Part shown: positions 1 through 6,647 of the stretch, one piece after another
Numbering within the stretch: position 1 is the stretch's first letter
Layout of the letters: every line of letters starts with the position of its first letter
Source of the DNA: CAZTZY01 sp964617765
GTDB lineage: Bacteria; Pseudomonadota; Gammaproteobacteria; Pseudomonadales; DT-91
NCBI GenBank assembly: GCA_964617765.1
Contig: CAZTZY010000100.1
Span: 1-9,543 of the forward strand
Direction of reading: 5' to 3'
DNA length: 9,543 nucleotides
Position numbers and translations under genes: made by a program
The notes under the pieces: model-generated
What the model saw: only the letters and a program-made list of their open reading frames with translations
The model's database searches: none
What the model was told of the DNA's origin: nothing

Positions 1-475
1 GCAATGGCTCACTGTATTTGCTTTTTAAATGCTGTATAAAACTTTCTTTGCTACGTTGCACTTCTTCAGTAAGTTTTTGAACGGATTTTTTATAGGTGGC
101 CTGGTTGTGAAATACCTGCGACTGCAAATGTACATGCGAACCATATTGATGGCTTAAGTGATATGCCAACTTTGAACGCATGGAGACTTCTATTCTTTCT
201 ATGGCATCTATCATTAGCAGACGCAATTCCCTGTCAAATACATAGAGATTCAATACTGCGTCGAAGGTAGTTCCCGGCCTGAACCGGTGGCTTTGGTGAT
301 CTTGTTCAAAAGGCAGCCAATAGGCGCTTAGGCGGTAATAATTAAGATGGCTGAGGTAGTGAATTGCTCTGGCATCGTCTTGCACGACCATACCGCGATC
401 TTTTAACTGCTGAAGCTGCTCTTGATACGTTGTAGCTGATTTTGGGAAAGGAATCTTTTGCATCGCCGGAGCCAT
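1..475 (-). CDS. Abi_2 family (AbiD/AbiF-type) abortive infection protein, 3' end missing
   Basis: The visible 158 residues from the ATG at 475 read as an Abi_2 family protein, a HEPN-fold group of presumed RNA-cutting phage-exclusion toxins. Typical family stretches are the N-terminal YQEQLQQLKDRGM (residues 17-29), HLNYYRLSAYWLPF (43-56), and a core around LYVFDRELRLLMIDAIERIE (77-96). The next segment holds R100 and H106, which fit the HEPN R-x(4-6)-H motif. Family members are usually around 300 residues, so about half is present; the gene continues past the left edge with no stop in the window. No strong Shine-Dalgarno is seen; a GGGGT lies about 9 bases upstream, and M5 is an alternative start. 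Upstream on the same strand lies a structured RNA candidate with a terminator-like hairpin between them, as known for abiF loci. The assignment rests on remembered family patterns, not a search. Confidence 0.88.
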   Translation of the reverse strand, partial: MAPAMQKIPFPKSATTYQEQLQQLKDRGMVVQDDARAIHYLSHLNYYRLSAYWLPFEQDHQSHRFRPGTTFDAVLNLYVFDRELRLLMIDAIERIEVSMRSKLAYHLSHQYGSHVHLQSQVFHNQATYKKSVQKLTEEVQRSKESFIQHLKSKYSEPL

Positions 476-499
476 TTTTACATACCCCAGAAATAAGAA

Positions 500-537
500 A
501 CCCCTCGGGGTGCGCATCGTTGAGAGGCGTGAGGGGT
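500..537 (-). terminator. Terminator-like hairpin between the RNA candidate and the Abi gene
   Basis: On the minus strand ACCCCTC (531-537) can pair with GAGGGGT (500-506). Alternatively a compact hairpin ACCC-CGAG-GGGT forms at 500-511, followed by the T-rich TTTCTTATTT. Either fold resembles a modest intrinsic terminator or attenuator. Its place after the RNA fold and just before the Abi start suggests it ends the small RNA while letting some transcription continue into the toxin gene. Confidence 0.5.
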
Positions 538-562
538 GTTGTTAATGCGAAGTATAGGAATC

Positions 563-733
563 AAACGTGCAATTTCAAGGTTTATAACATTAAAGTTTTT
601 TAGTAACCGGCTATAAGCTTTTCGATATCCGGGCTTATTCAGGCTTACATCTGCTGAAACCGGCATGACTATCAGGTTCTTTAACTGTGCTCGCTGATGG
701 CTGGCGAACGGGTAAAATGAATATTGCACGTTT
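563..733 (-). ncRNA. Candidate abiF-type structured RNA upstream of the Abi_2 gene
   Basis: Read on the minus strand, AAACGTGCAAT (723-733) pairs perfectly with ATTGCACGTTT (563-573). After one bulged base (722) the pairing continues UUC/GAA (719-721 with 574-576), giving a 14-bp closing stem. Inside it are a small hairpin UCGC/GCGA (704-707 with 691-694), a 7-pair helix GUUAAAG/CUUUAAU (679-685 with 589-595, one G-U), and AACC/GGUU (675-678 with 605-608) stacked further in. Innermost is a CCGG/CCGG plus UUCAG/CUGAA hairpin. Nested, collinear helices closed by such a long stem are unlikely by chance. An abiF RNA motif is known upstream of Abi_2 genes in several phyla and is thought to act as regulator or RNA antitoxin. 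I matched position and general form, not the Rfam consensus. Confidence 0.66.
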
Positions 734-756
734 CGGCTTCCTTGGCTTTTTCCTGC

Positions 757-785
757 ATCTTTACAGGTTTGGGCTTTTTTGACAA
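757..785 (-). promoter_or_regulatory. Promoter-like sequence for the RNA candidate
   Basis: On the minus strand TTGTCA (780-785) is five of six to the -35 consensus. It is followed by a 17-base spacer and AAAGAT (757-762), a poor -10 that is helped by an extended -10 TGT. A start near 750 would place the 5' end about 15 bases before the closing stem of the RNA. The spacing and position support it; the -10 match is weak. Confidence 0.4.
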
Positions 786-790
786 CCTGT
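763..790. promoter_or_regulatory. Inverted repeat ACAGGTT/AACCTGT over the presumed RNA promoter
   Basis: A perfect 7-bp inverted repeat (763-769 and 784-790) has a 14-base loop. One arm overlaps the presumed -35 and the other abuts the presumed -10. It could be an operator. It could instead be a hairpin ending the upstream DUF1643-like gene, whose stop is 20 bases away, although the run of T residues expected after a terminator stem is absent. Confidence 0.35.
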
Positions 791-809
791 GGAAACCATA
801 CCTGGCCAT

Positions 810-1448
810 TTATATATTGAGTAATGTTCTATTCCCATACTTGAACGTAAACGAAGGATGATAGCTTTGCACAATACCCTGCTCATCCGGCTCTGCCTTC
901 ACCACGGAAAACTCCCTTGTATTTATTCTGGATAATGCATACAGCTTGTCTTTATCAGCCAAGGCAATAAACGTTTTTAATTGCTGCACCAGGTCTTCAT
1001 CGGCAAAGGCATTTTCACCACAAGCAATCACCACGGGAGCATTGCAGTAATCGATTTCTGTAATGGGGGTTTGCATATAGGAATGCAGTTTGTGTGTTTT
1101 ATAGTGTTCAAGCGCATTGTTTGAATGCTGGTTTTTTAGATCAAACAAGTTATAGATTTTTATCACTCCACCGCTGTATTTTTCAGCATAGAGTTTTATT
1201 AGATCGCGCATCAAAGGGTCTATAGAAAATTCATGGTAGGGATACACTTCCAGCTGCAATGTAAATGGCAGGTTTTGTGACAACAGATAATCATCTTGCG
1301 GCATGGGATTTTTAGGCACTGCACTACCGGGATTTAACAATATAAAGTTTGCCAATACTTCCCAACTATCGCCAAACTGTAAAATCGTTTGATTGCGAAA
1401 ACATAAACCGGTGTCTGTATCTTCATGCCAGCGGGCGAAACATTGCAT
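810..1448 (-). CDS. DUF1643-like protein
   Basis: This 212-residue protein resembles the DUF1643 family, small proteins of unknown biochemical function often found near phage and mobile-element genes. Matching features are FILLNPGSA (residues 35-43, compare the family's FIMLNPSTA), a hydrophobic strand ending in IYNLFDLKN (98-106), IACGENA (141-147), and a late YHPSF (196-200). Order and spacing fit the family, but the middle (residues 45-90) diverges, so it may be a distant branch. No signal peptide or membrane segment is seen, so a cytoplasmic location is expected. The ATG at 1448 has AGGA at 1456-1459, seven bases upstream. It begins four bases after the stop of the DnaB-like gene, so the two are almost surely co-transcribed. 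It appears to be the last gene of the leftward operon. The role is unknown. Confidence 0.6.
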   Translation of the reverse strand: MQCFARWHEDTDTGLCFRNQTILQFGDSWEVLANFILLNPGSAVPKNPMPQDDYLLSQNLPFTLQLEVYPYHEFSIDPLMRDLIKLYAEKYSGGVIKIYNLFDLKNQHSNNALEHYKTHKLHSYMQTPITEIDYCNAPVVIACGENAFADEDLVQQLKTFIALADKDKLYALSRINTREFSVVKAEPDEQGIVQSYHPSFTFKYGNRTLLNI

Positions 1449-1452
1449 GGGT

Positions 1453-2358
1453 TTATCCTTTGTTTATTGTATTGGTGTTATTTGAATAGCCACCTGAATA
1501 ATTAAGGAATTTGGCATATTCAGGCTGAAAGCTGAGTAGTACTGTATCGTTACTGCCCATGCGGTTTTTTACTATCTGAATTTCAGCAATGCCTTTATTC
1601 TGGGTATCGGGCTGATAAACCTCATGGCGGTATAGCAACAGTATCTTGTCGACCAATGGTTCGTAACTTTCGATGTATTCTATATCCCGCAATAATGGCC
1701 GTTTGCATGGCCTCTCTTCTGCATCGTGACTCACATTTGTGGTAAACAATAGCGGGATATTTTGTTGATTGGCTACATCTTTCAGTCTCCTAACAATTTC
1801 TCCACTTTGACGGGCAAAAAAATGGCTGTTTTTAAGGTGCAGCCAGGCGATGTCATCTATGGCCACTATCGGCGCAATGCCTTTTTCTTCCACGATTTGA
1901 TTCACCCTGTTAGATAATTCATTCACCGTGCGGAGGGAATCATCAATATACAAAGGCATATTGACGATTTTTTGCACGCATTCAGAAAAGCATTGCCAGT
2001 GCCCATCGTTAAGCATTCCCCTGCGAAATATATCGCGCTGGATTCCTCCATAACAGGCAACAATCGACAGCATATATTGCGTAGCTGAGGTAAGCCCTGT
2101 TGCTATAAGGATAGGACGCTGAACTTCACTTTCCAGCAGTGTATTCATTACCATGTTCATCATTAATGCCGATTTACCCATGGCAGGTCGTGAAGCAATA
2201 ACGGTGATTTCTCCATCGCGCAGGCCGCGCAGGCAATAATCGAGTTCGAGAAAACCGGTGGGATGTTGGGCCACACCTTTATTACTAACGTTTTCTTCGA
2301 CATATTCCAGTAATGTTTTTAACACTTTTTTGCCGAATATTTCTTCAAGGCTTTTCAT
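1453..2358 (-). CDS. DnaB-like helicase C-terminal ATPase without the N-terminal domain
   Basis: The 301 residues align by eye along the RecA-fold motor domain of the replicative helicase DnaB. Walker A is SRPAMGKSA (56-64) and Walker B lies in IVAIDDIAWL (164-173). A motif-3-like LKDVANQQNIPLLFTTNVS spans 192-210, YRHEVY is at 243-248, and GIAEIQIVKNRMG (256-268) keeps the K264/R266 pair of the trans-acting KxR element. DnaB is about 450-470 residues; the N-terminal collar domain and linker are absent here. The FSLEM segment bearing the catalytic glutamate reads ATGLT (86-90), with Leu89 at the Glu position, and the motif-3 Gln is Asn208. So it probably binds ATP but may hydrolyse it weakly, or has been repurposed. 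Its ATG overlaps the stop of the preceding gene (ATGA), implying translational coupling. It is unlikely to be the host replicative helicase. Confidence 0.85.
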   Translation of the reverse strand: MKSLEEIFGKKVLKTLLEYVEENVSNKGVAQHPTGFLELDYCLRGLRDGEITVIASRPAMGKSALMMNMVMNTLLESEVQRPILIATGLTSATQYMLSIVACYGGIQRDIFRRGMLNDGHWQCFSECVQKIVNMPLYIDDSLRTVNELSNRVNQIVEEKGIAPIVAIDDIAWLHLKNSHFFARQSGEIVRRLKDVANQQNIPLLFTTNVSHDAEERPCKRPLLRDIEYIESYEPLVDKILLLYRHEVYQPDTQNKGIAEIQIVKNRMGSNDTVLLSFQPEYAKFLNYSGGYSNNTNTINKG

Positions 2359-3107
2359 GCTTTGCTGCCTTCTGTTTGCATTGCATCAAATATAAAATAC
2401 ACACTGTTCTTATCGCCCCACTTAAATTCAATGGCTTTCATTTCCACCATGTCATCCCAATCGAGCAAACCTATTCGATACAAGGCTATCAGTGTATTTG
2501 AGTAGTTTTGCAACTCCGGTTTTTCAAGGTGGGATTCCCTGGTGTAGATGGGCTCGATAGGTGGCCAACCATTAGATTCATAAATGATGGGCTTCTCGTG
2601 TTTTTGAGATGGCATTGTGCTTACCGCGCATTTGAATGTGGGTAACGTTATTACCGTATTGTGCAAATTATCGTGAAAATACGCGACGATATTCATCGGC
2701 ATCGGGTAATAGAAATAGCCATCTATCTCTTGTGGGTAATAACAGTTCGTTTCCTGGTAATGCGATTTAGAGACTTTATGCACTAACACATTTTCAATAT
2801 GAACAAGAATCCTGTTAATTGCATCGAGTTTTTCCAGAGATTGATCTTCAGGCAAGGCTGGTGGTTTGTCTCCCAGAAAGCGCTGCATGTCGGCAAACAC
2901 CTTATCCCTGAGATCATTTAACTGATCTTTCATTACCTCAAAATTTTGTTTGAATGGATCATTGGGCAGGTCTGGGTCACCGACATGTTCCCACCCACCC
3001 ACATCCAGATCGCTGTACAGGCTATCTAAATGAACTTCTATATCGTCCAACCTATCCAGATAATATTTTCTTTGAAAAATCTTGTCGTATTTTTCTTCAT
3101 TCATCAT
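2355..3107 (-). CDS. Unrecognised acidic protein between the AAA+ and DnaB-like genes
   Basis: I do not recognise this 250-residue protein. The N-terminal third (residues 1-95) is strongly charged and mostly helical in character, with heptad-like stretches, for example around DQLNDLRDKVFADMQRFL. A Tyr/Pro-rich stretch follows (about 123-138, YPQEIDGYFYYPMPM), then a mixed region ending in a Trp/Asp-rich C-terminus (GLLDWDDMVEMKAIEFKWG). No signal peptide, membrane segment, nucleotide-binding or obvious catalytic motif is visible. It lies 31 bases after the AAA+ gene and shares ATGA with the DnaB-like gene, so it is translated with that ATPase and may be its partner or adaptor. GAGGT at 3112-3116 is 4 bases from the ATG at 3107 and 7 bases from the in-frame ATG at 3104; the second may be the true start. 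Confidence 0.78.
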   Translation of the reverse strand: MMNEEKYDKIFQRKYYLDRLDDIEVHLDSLYSDLDVGGWEHVGDPDLPNDPFKQNFEVMKDQLNDLRDKVFADMQRFLGDKPPALPEDQSLEKLDAINRILVHIENVLVHKVSKSHYQETNCYYPQEIDGYFYYPMPMNIVAYFHDNLHNTVITLPTFKCAVSTMPSQKHEKPIIYESNGWPPIEPIYTRESHLEKPELQNYSNTLIALYRIGLLDWDDMVEMKAIEFKWGDKNSVYFIFDAMQTEGSKA

Positions 3108-3138
3108 GCATACCTCATACCTATCGCAAATTTATCGA

Positions 3139-5295
3139 TCAATGCGCAAGGAAACCAATGCCATTGCTGCGGGCTTGTTCTTTCACGGCACACTCACTTT
3201 CTAACGCCATGACTAAATCAGCTGCTGATTTAATTGGCCTAAATCGATTCTGGCGAGATACTGCTGCAAAATCGCCAGGCGTAAGGTTTGGCAGGCATTC
3301 GAGTTTGCGTTTCAGGTAATTATCAGGTTCGGCAATTTTCAGTTGTGTGCAATAACGCAAACACAAAGCCAAGGCTTGATGGGGCAACAGGAAATCAAAT
3401 TTCACTTTTAAATCAAAGCGCCTCAATGAAGCCTGGTCAAGACCTTGCATCAAATTAGTGGAGGCAATAAAAATACCCGGAAAGGTTTCCATTTGCGTGA
3501 GCATTTCATTAACTGCGGTTATCTCCCAGCTGTTTTTGGCTCCGCGCCGGTCTTGAAGGAAACTGTCAACTTCATCAATCAGCAATATCGCCTCTTCACG
3601 CTCGGCGTCAGCAAATGCCCTGGCGATATTTTTCTCTGTTCCCCCCACCCACATCGAGATCAGGTCTGATCCCTTTTTTACTATCAACGGCAATTCCAGT
3701 CTCTCTGACAACCATTTTCCATAAGCCGTTTTTCCTGTGCCCGGTGGCCCATATAAACATAAACGCCCACTTTTCACTTCAGCAAGGCCAGTAGCAACTT
3801 CAGCCAGATCGTTATCCGCGCGAATGAAATCAGGATCGTATACTTCAGGCAGTTTATTGGGGTAATGTTTGGGCAATGGCTGATGTCTTTGACTTTTCAG
3901 GGTGGCATTCACCAGCATTTCAAGTGAAGATACCCTTTGCTCGGGCGTCAATTCATTTTGGATATTACGGATAATGGATGATGTTTTCTCCATCACTGCC
4001 GGCGCAAGATTCTCAACTTCTGCATAGCGCTTTATGGTGGCTGCATCAATGATATCGCCGCATTGTTTCTGGTAAATTATCTCCCTTTGTTTTTTCGGCG
4101 GCATTGGCATTTCTATCACCATGTCAAAACGCCGGATAAATGCCGAATCCATGCCTCTTATTGAGTTTGTTAGCCAGAATGTAGGTACTGCATTTTCTTC
4201 AAGAATTTTATTCATCCATGCCTTGCGTGTTTGGGCAATACTTCGTGGCGAAAAAAAACTGTCTCCCCCCGAAAAAATATCTTCAGACTCATCAAACACC
4301 AGCAAAGATGGCTTGGAGGCAAAAAAGTATTGTGCGGCTTTATAGGCACATAACCGTTGCTTGCCTTCCACAGGATCACCATCGTTATCTTCACTGGATA
4401 TTTCAAACAAATCGCATTGATTGAGTTGCGCTACCACTTTGGTCAATTGCGTTTTGCCAGTGCCAGGTTCGCCAAACAATAAAATGTTCACGCCTTTTTT
4501 ACGCTCATTCAGTGAATTTTTAATATAAGGCAACAGCACATTAAGCTCTGGCTGGATATGTTCATAATCGGATAAGGCAATATTAGCCGGTGAAACCTGA
4601 GTGACTATATTCCTCAACAGTTCTACAGGATTAACAACGGAAGAATAAATACAATCTGCAAATTCACTCGACAAGATATTCAGCTTGCCTCTCATGGTTG
4701 TTGAGCCATCCCGGTCAAGAAAAACCATGCCGGAACGAGCCAGGATGCCTTGTGGATGCAATGCATCACGCACCTCTTTTTCCGGCAGGCATAATATTTT
4801 TGATAATAAATTTATCGTATGGGTTGATGAAAGACCGCCTAAATAATCCGCTGTAACATCTAACAACGGTTCTATATGAAGTAATAGGGCAAATGTGAGT
4901 ATTTGGCTATCGACTGGTGACAAGTTGACCAGCCTAGACACCATATCAACATTTTTGATAAATGTGTTTGGCAAAGCTGCATATTGAGCTTCTGATTCCA
5001 GCTGCTTATACATCGTACGCAGCTCTTTAAATATTTCTTTTTGCTGAAACTCCAGTTGTCCATCTTCATCACATTCCAGCCATTTTAATAAACCCACTTC
5101 TTCTGCCAGATTATCATCTCGAAAGTAACTAACCTGAACAAAATCTCGCATAGCACCTAATGGCACTAACATACGAAAAATCCATAATTTTACTAATGAG
5201 TTTAAGGTATTTTCTTTAAAGCCACGATCAGCAATCAACTCTCTATTCAAATCTGCCGGATTTGCAGCACGCCTTTTAAGTCGTTTATCTCTCAT
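3139..5295 (-). CDS. Tandem AAA+ ATPase (two AAA domains)
   Basis: The first gene of the leftward operon encodes about 718 residues. Numbered from the ATG at 5295, residues 1-250 are a helical N-terminal region of no recognised family. AAA domain 1 has Walker A GEPGTGKT (275-282), Walker B LLVFDESED (331-339), sensor-1 WLTN (374-377) and arginine-finger-like RRF (388-390). AAA domain 2 has Walker A GPPGTGKT (516-523), Walker B ILLIDEVDS (570-578), sensor STN (612-614) and RRF (625-627). Domain 2 also has a pore-loop-type MWVGGTE (548-554) typical of substrate-threading AAA proteins; domain 1 shows none. This suggests a Cdc48/ClpB-like two-ring remodeller, with one ring pulling substrate; the substrate is unknown. 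An upstream in-frame ATG at 5331 is possible. The 5295 start is preferred because GAGGAG (5303-5308) sits seven bases before it. Confidence 0.88.
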   Translation of the reverse strand: MRDKRLKRRAANPADLNRELIADRGFKENTLNSLVKLWIFRMLVPLGAMRDFVQVSYFRDDNLAEEVGLLKWLECDEDGQLEFQQKEIFKELRTMYKQLESEAQYAALPNTFIKNVDMVSRLVNLSPVDSQILTFALLLHIEPLLDVTADYLGGLSSTHTINLLSKILCLPEKEVRDALHPQGILARSGMVFLDRDGSTTMRGKLNILSSEFADCIYSSVVNPVELLRNIVTQVSPANIALSDYEHIQPELNVLLPYIKNSLNERKKGVNILLFGEPGTGKTQLTKVVAQLNQCDLFEISSEDNDGDPVEGKQRLCAYKAAQYFFASKPSLLVFDESEDIFSGGDSFFSPRSIAQTRKAWMNKILEENAVPTFWLTNSIRGMDSAFIRRFDMVIEMPMPPKKQREIIYQKQCGDIIDAATIKRYAEVENLAPAVMEKTSSIIRNIQNELTPEQRVSSLEMLVNATLKSQRHQPLPKHYPNKLPEVYDPDFIRADNDLAEVATGLAEVKSGRLCLYGPPGTGKTAYGKWLSERLELPLIVKKGSDLISMWVGGTEKNIARAFADAEREEAILLIDEVDSFLQDRRGAKNSWEITAVNEMLTQMETFPGIFIASTNLMQGLDQASLRRFDLKVKFDFLLPHQALALCLRYCTQLKIAEPDNYLKRKLECLPNLTPGDFAAVSRQNRFRPIKSAADLVMALESECAVKEQARSNGIGFLAH

Positions 5296-5302
5296 AACCT
5301 GT

Positions 5303-5308
5303 CTCCTC
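5303..5308 (-). promoter_or_regulatory. Shine-Dalgarno GAGGAG deciding the AAA+ gene start
   Basis: GAGGAG on the minus strand lies seven bases before the ATG at 5295. The longer alternative start at 5331 has no comparable site, so the protein is taken as 718 rather than 730 residues. Confidence 0.7.
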
Positions 5309-5343
5309 TGAAGTGAATACAGTATGGCCACTTAAAGCGTCAT

Positions 5344-5361
5344 ATTTTGTCGCGACAAAAT
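5344..5361. promoter_or_regulatory. 18-bp perfect palindrome in the divergent promoter gap (candidate operator)
   Basis: ATTTTGTCGCGACAAAAT is a perfect palindrome of two 9-bp half-sites with no spacer. It lies 48 bases upstream of the AAA+ start and about 100 bases upstream of the repeat-protein start, between two divergent operons. The TTGTCG in each arm could also serve as a -35 element. A palindrome of this kind is a typical dimeric repressor site. The WYL regulator encoded in the rightward block is the obvious candidate to bind it, by analogy with CapW/BrxR-type WYL repressors; binding is inferred. Confidence 0.65.
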
Positions 5362-5397
5362 GTTTTTTCGAGATAAAAAGAAATATTTAAAAACAGA

Positions 5398-5426
5398 TTA
5401 AATGCGACAAACTATCACGCATTAAA
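5398..5426. promoter_or_regulatory. Second imperfect inverted repeat with a shared CGACAAA half-site
   Basis: TTAAATGCG (5398-5406) and CGCATTAAA (5418-5426) form an inverted repeat matching at eight of nine positions across an 11-base spacer. The left arm runs into CGACAAA (5405-5411), the same seven bases as the right half of the palindrome at 5353-5359, 52 bases away (about five helical turns). This may be a second, weaker operator or part of the rightward promoter. Confidence 0.42.
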
Positions 5427-5464
5427 CCCTTACATTACCCACTAAAATCCTGTGGAGTAATGTG

Positions 5465-6592
5465 ATGGACATTAAAGAATTCCAGCAAGTCATTGATAAT
5501 TTTACCCGACGCCACCCCGATTGCCTGATTACCGAAGATGAGCAGGCAGCCATTATTGCCATCAAGAATCACCACTACATTTGCAAACAATTAAAGCTGC
5601 ACCGGGTTCAACACCTGTTAAGTGCGCAGTTTATTGTTATCGAATATACCGTTGATCGTTACACTGTGGTTTACGATTTATCCTATGCGGCCAGCAACAA
5701 TGAAGAAGCCGTACATATCAGTAAAATGTTAGACAGAAAATTACCGCCAATCGCCATGGACTGGTTAAACCAGCGCTTTAACATGGAAACTGCTGATGAA
5801 ACATTAATTGCCAGCATCATCAACCTGCACGATTTAATCCATTCCAGTGACAGCCAGCGTGAAAAGTGGCTATCCGCTGCGATGACCAATACCCAGGCTT
5901 TCTTCAATCACGTTTTTGGCAAGGAAGAAACCGTACAACCGGTGCAACGCGACCTTTACCAGCGTTTTTTTAAAAAGCTTTCTGGCGACTTGCTAGAGCG
6001 CGCCATCAATACCCTGTTCAGTTCGAATAAAGTGGTTCTGGATTTAATACCTTCCACGCTGCGCACTTATCAAGACTGTGATGTGGCACTTAGCCATTGC
6101 CTGGGCAATTTGCGCTATGTTCCACTGGAGCATCTGGTTAAGGGTTTATTTCAACAACATGCCCACGGTATTGGCGATGCACTGGCCATGGTGCCTGCCG
6201 GCAACGTGAACCAGGAACTGGCGATTATCGCAATTAGCTGCCATGCCAAGGCTGTGTTGTATTTATCGGTAGTATTTCATACGTGGGACAATTTTTGTCT
6301 TGCGGTGGAGAGACACGCTGAAGCCATCAGCTTTATCCCCATGAAATACATCAACGAAGCATTGTGCATTCATGCGGTAAACCATGATGTTACAGCGCTT
6401 GAATTTATTCCCGAGAAGTGGCTAACGCACAATGTTTTGGCCGCTGCACATAAACAGAGTGGAAGTTTTTTCTACTATGTGCCCTATCGCTTGCGTTCCC
6501 TTGAGGTTTGTCGCCTTGCAACCCGCATAGACCAGGATTGCATGCATTGGGTGCCACAGGAGTTTGTAAAGGCTATCAAGGCCGACATTTGA
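5465..6592 (+). CDS. Seven-repeat (24-residue) helical solenoid protein, DUF4116-like
   Basis: This 375-residue protein has an N-terminal part (about residues 1-190) that I do not recognise, then a strictly periodic C-terminal part. From residue 192 seven units of exactly 24 residues follow, plus a 16-residue cap ending at the C-terminus. Each begins with a hydrophobic-x-aromatic/hydrophobic-(I/V)-P signature (LDLIP, LRYVP, LAMVP, VLYLS, ISFIP, LEFIP, FYYVP, MHWVP) and ends with an amphipathic helix often containing C-x-x-A. This resembles DUF4116-type repeats and would fold as a superhelical binding surface. No catalytic motif is seen; a scaffold or target-recognition role is inferred. GGAG (5454-5457) is seven bases before the ATG at 5465, so this start is chosen over the GTG at 5462. 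It is divergent from the AAA+ gene and first in the rightward block. Confidence 0.85.
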   Translation: MDIKEFQQVIDNFTRRHPDCLITEDEQAAIIAIKNHHYICKQLKLHRVQHLLSAQFIVIEYTVDRYTVVYDLSYAASNNEEAVHISKMLDRKLPPIAMDWLNQRFNMETADETLIASIINLHDLIHSSDSQREKWLSAAMTNTQAFFNHVFGKEETVQPVQRDLYQRFFKKLSGDLLERAINTLFSSNKVVLDLIPSTLRTYQDCDVALSHCLGNLRYVPLEHLVKGLFQQHAHGIGDALAMVPAGNVNQELAIIAISCHAKAVLYLSVVFHTWDNFCLAVERHAEAISFIPMKYINEALCIHAVNHDVTALEFIPEKWLTHNVLAAAHKQSGSFFYYVPYRLRSLEVCRLATRIDQDCMHWVPQEFVKAIKADI

Positions 6593-6647
6593 AATACCAT
6601 GATTAGCTGCTATGGTTAATCGACATTTAATAACGCAGGAAAGCGAA

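Noticed and set aside
478..729. An 83-residue open frame on the minus strand upstream of the Abi gene
   Set aside because: It coincides with the folded RNA, has no convincing ribosome site or recognisable domain, and ends in the hairpin region. The nested base pairing explains the sequence better.
1453..2358. Annotation as the replicative helicase DnaB
   Set aside because: The N-terminal domain is missing and key catalytic residues are changed, so only DnaB-like is justified.
2954..3319. 121-residue open frame on the plus strand
   Set aside because: It is antisense to the unrecognised 250-residue gene and the AAA+ gene, whose reading frames carry the domain and operon evidence.
5296..5331. 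12-residue N-terminal extension of the AAA+ protein from the ATG at 5331
   Set aside because: It has no ribosome site, while the ATG at 5295 has GAGGAG at ideal spacing.
6038..6592. Repeat-rich region considered as a DNA repeat or CRISPR-like array
   Set aside because: The 72-base period is visible only in the protein; the DNA units are too different to be a nucleotide repeat or CRISPR.
6612..6647. 12-residue extension of the WYL regulator from the ATG at 6612
   Set aside because: No Shine-Dalgarno precedes 6612. AGGAAAG precedes 6648, and the HTH domain begins right after that start.
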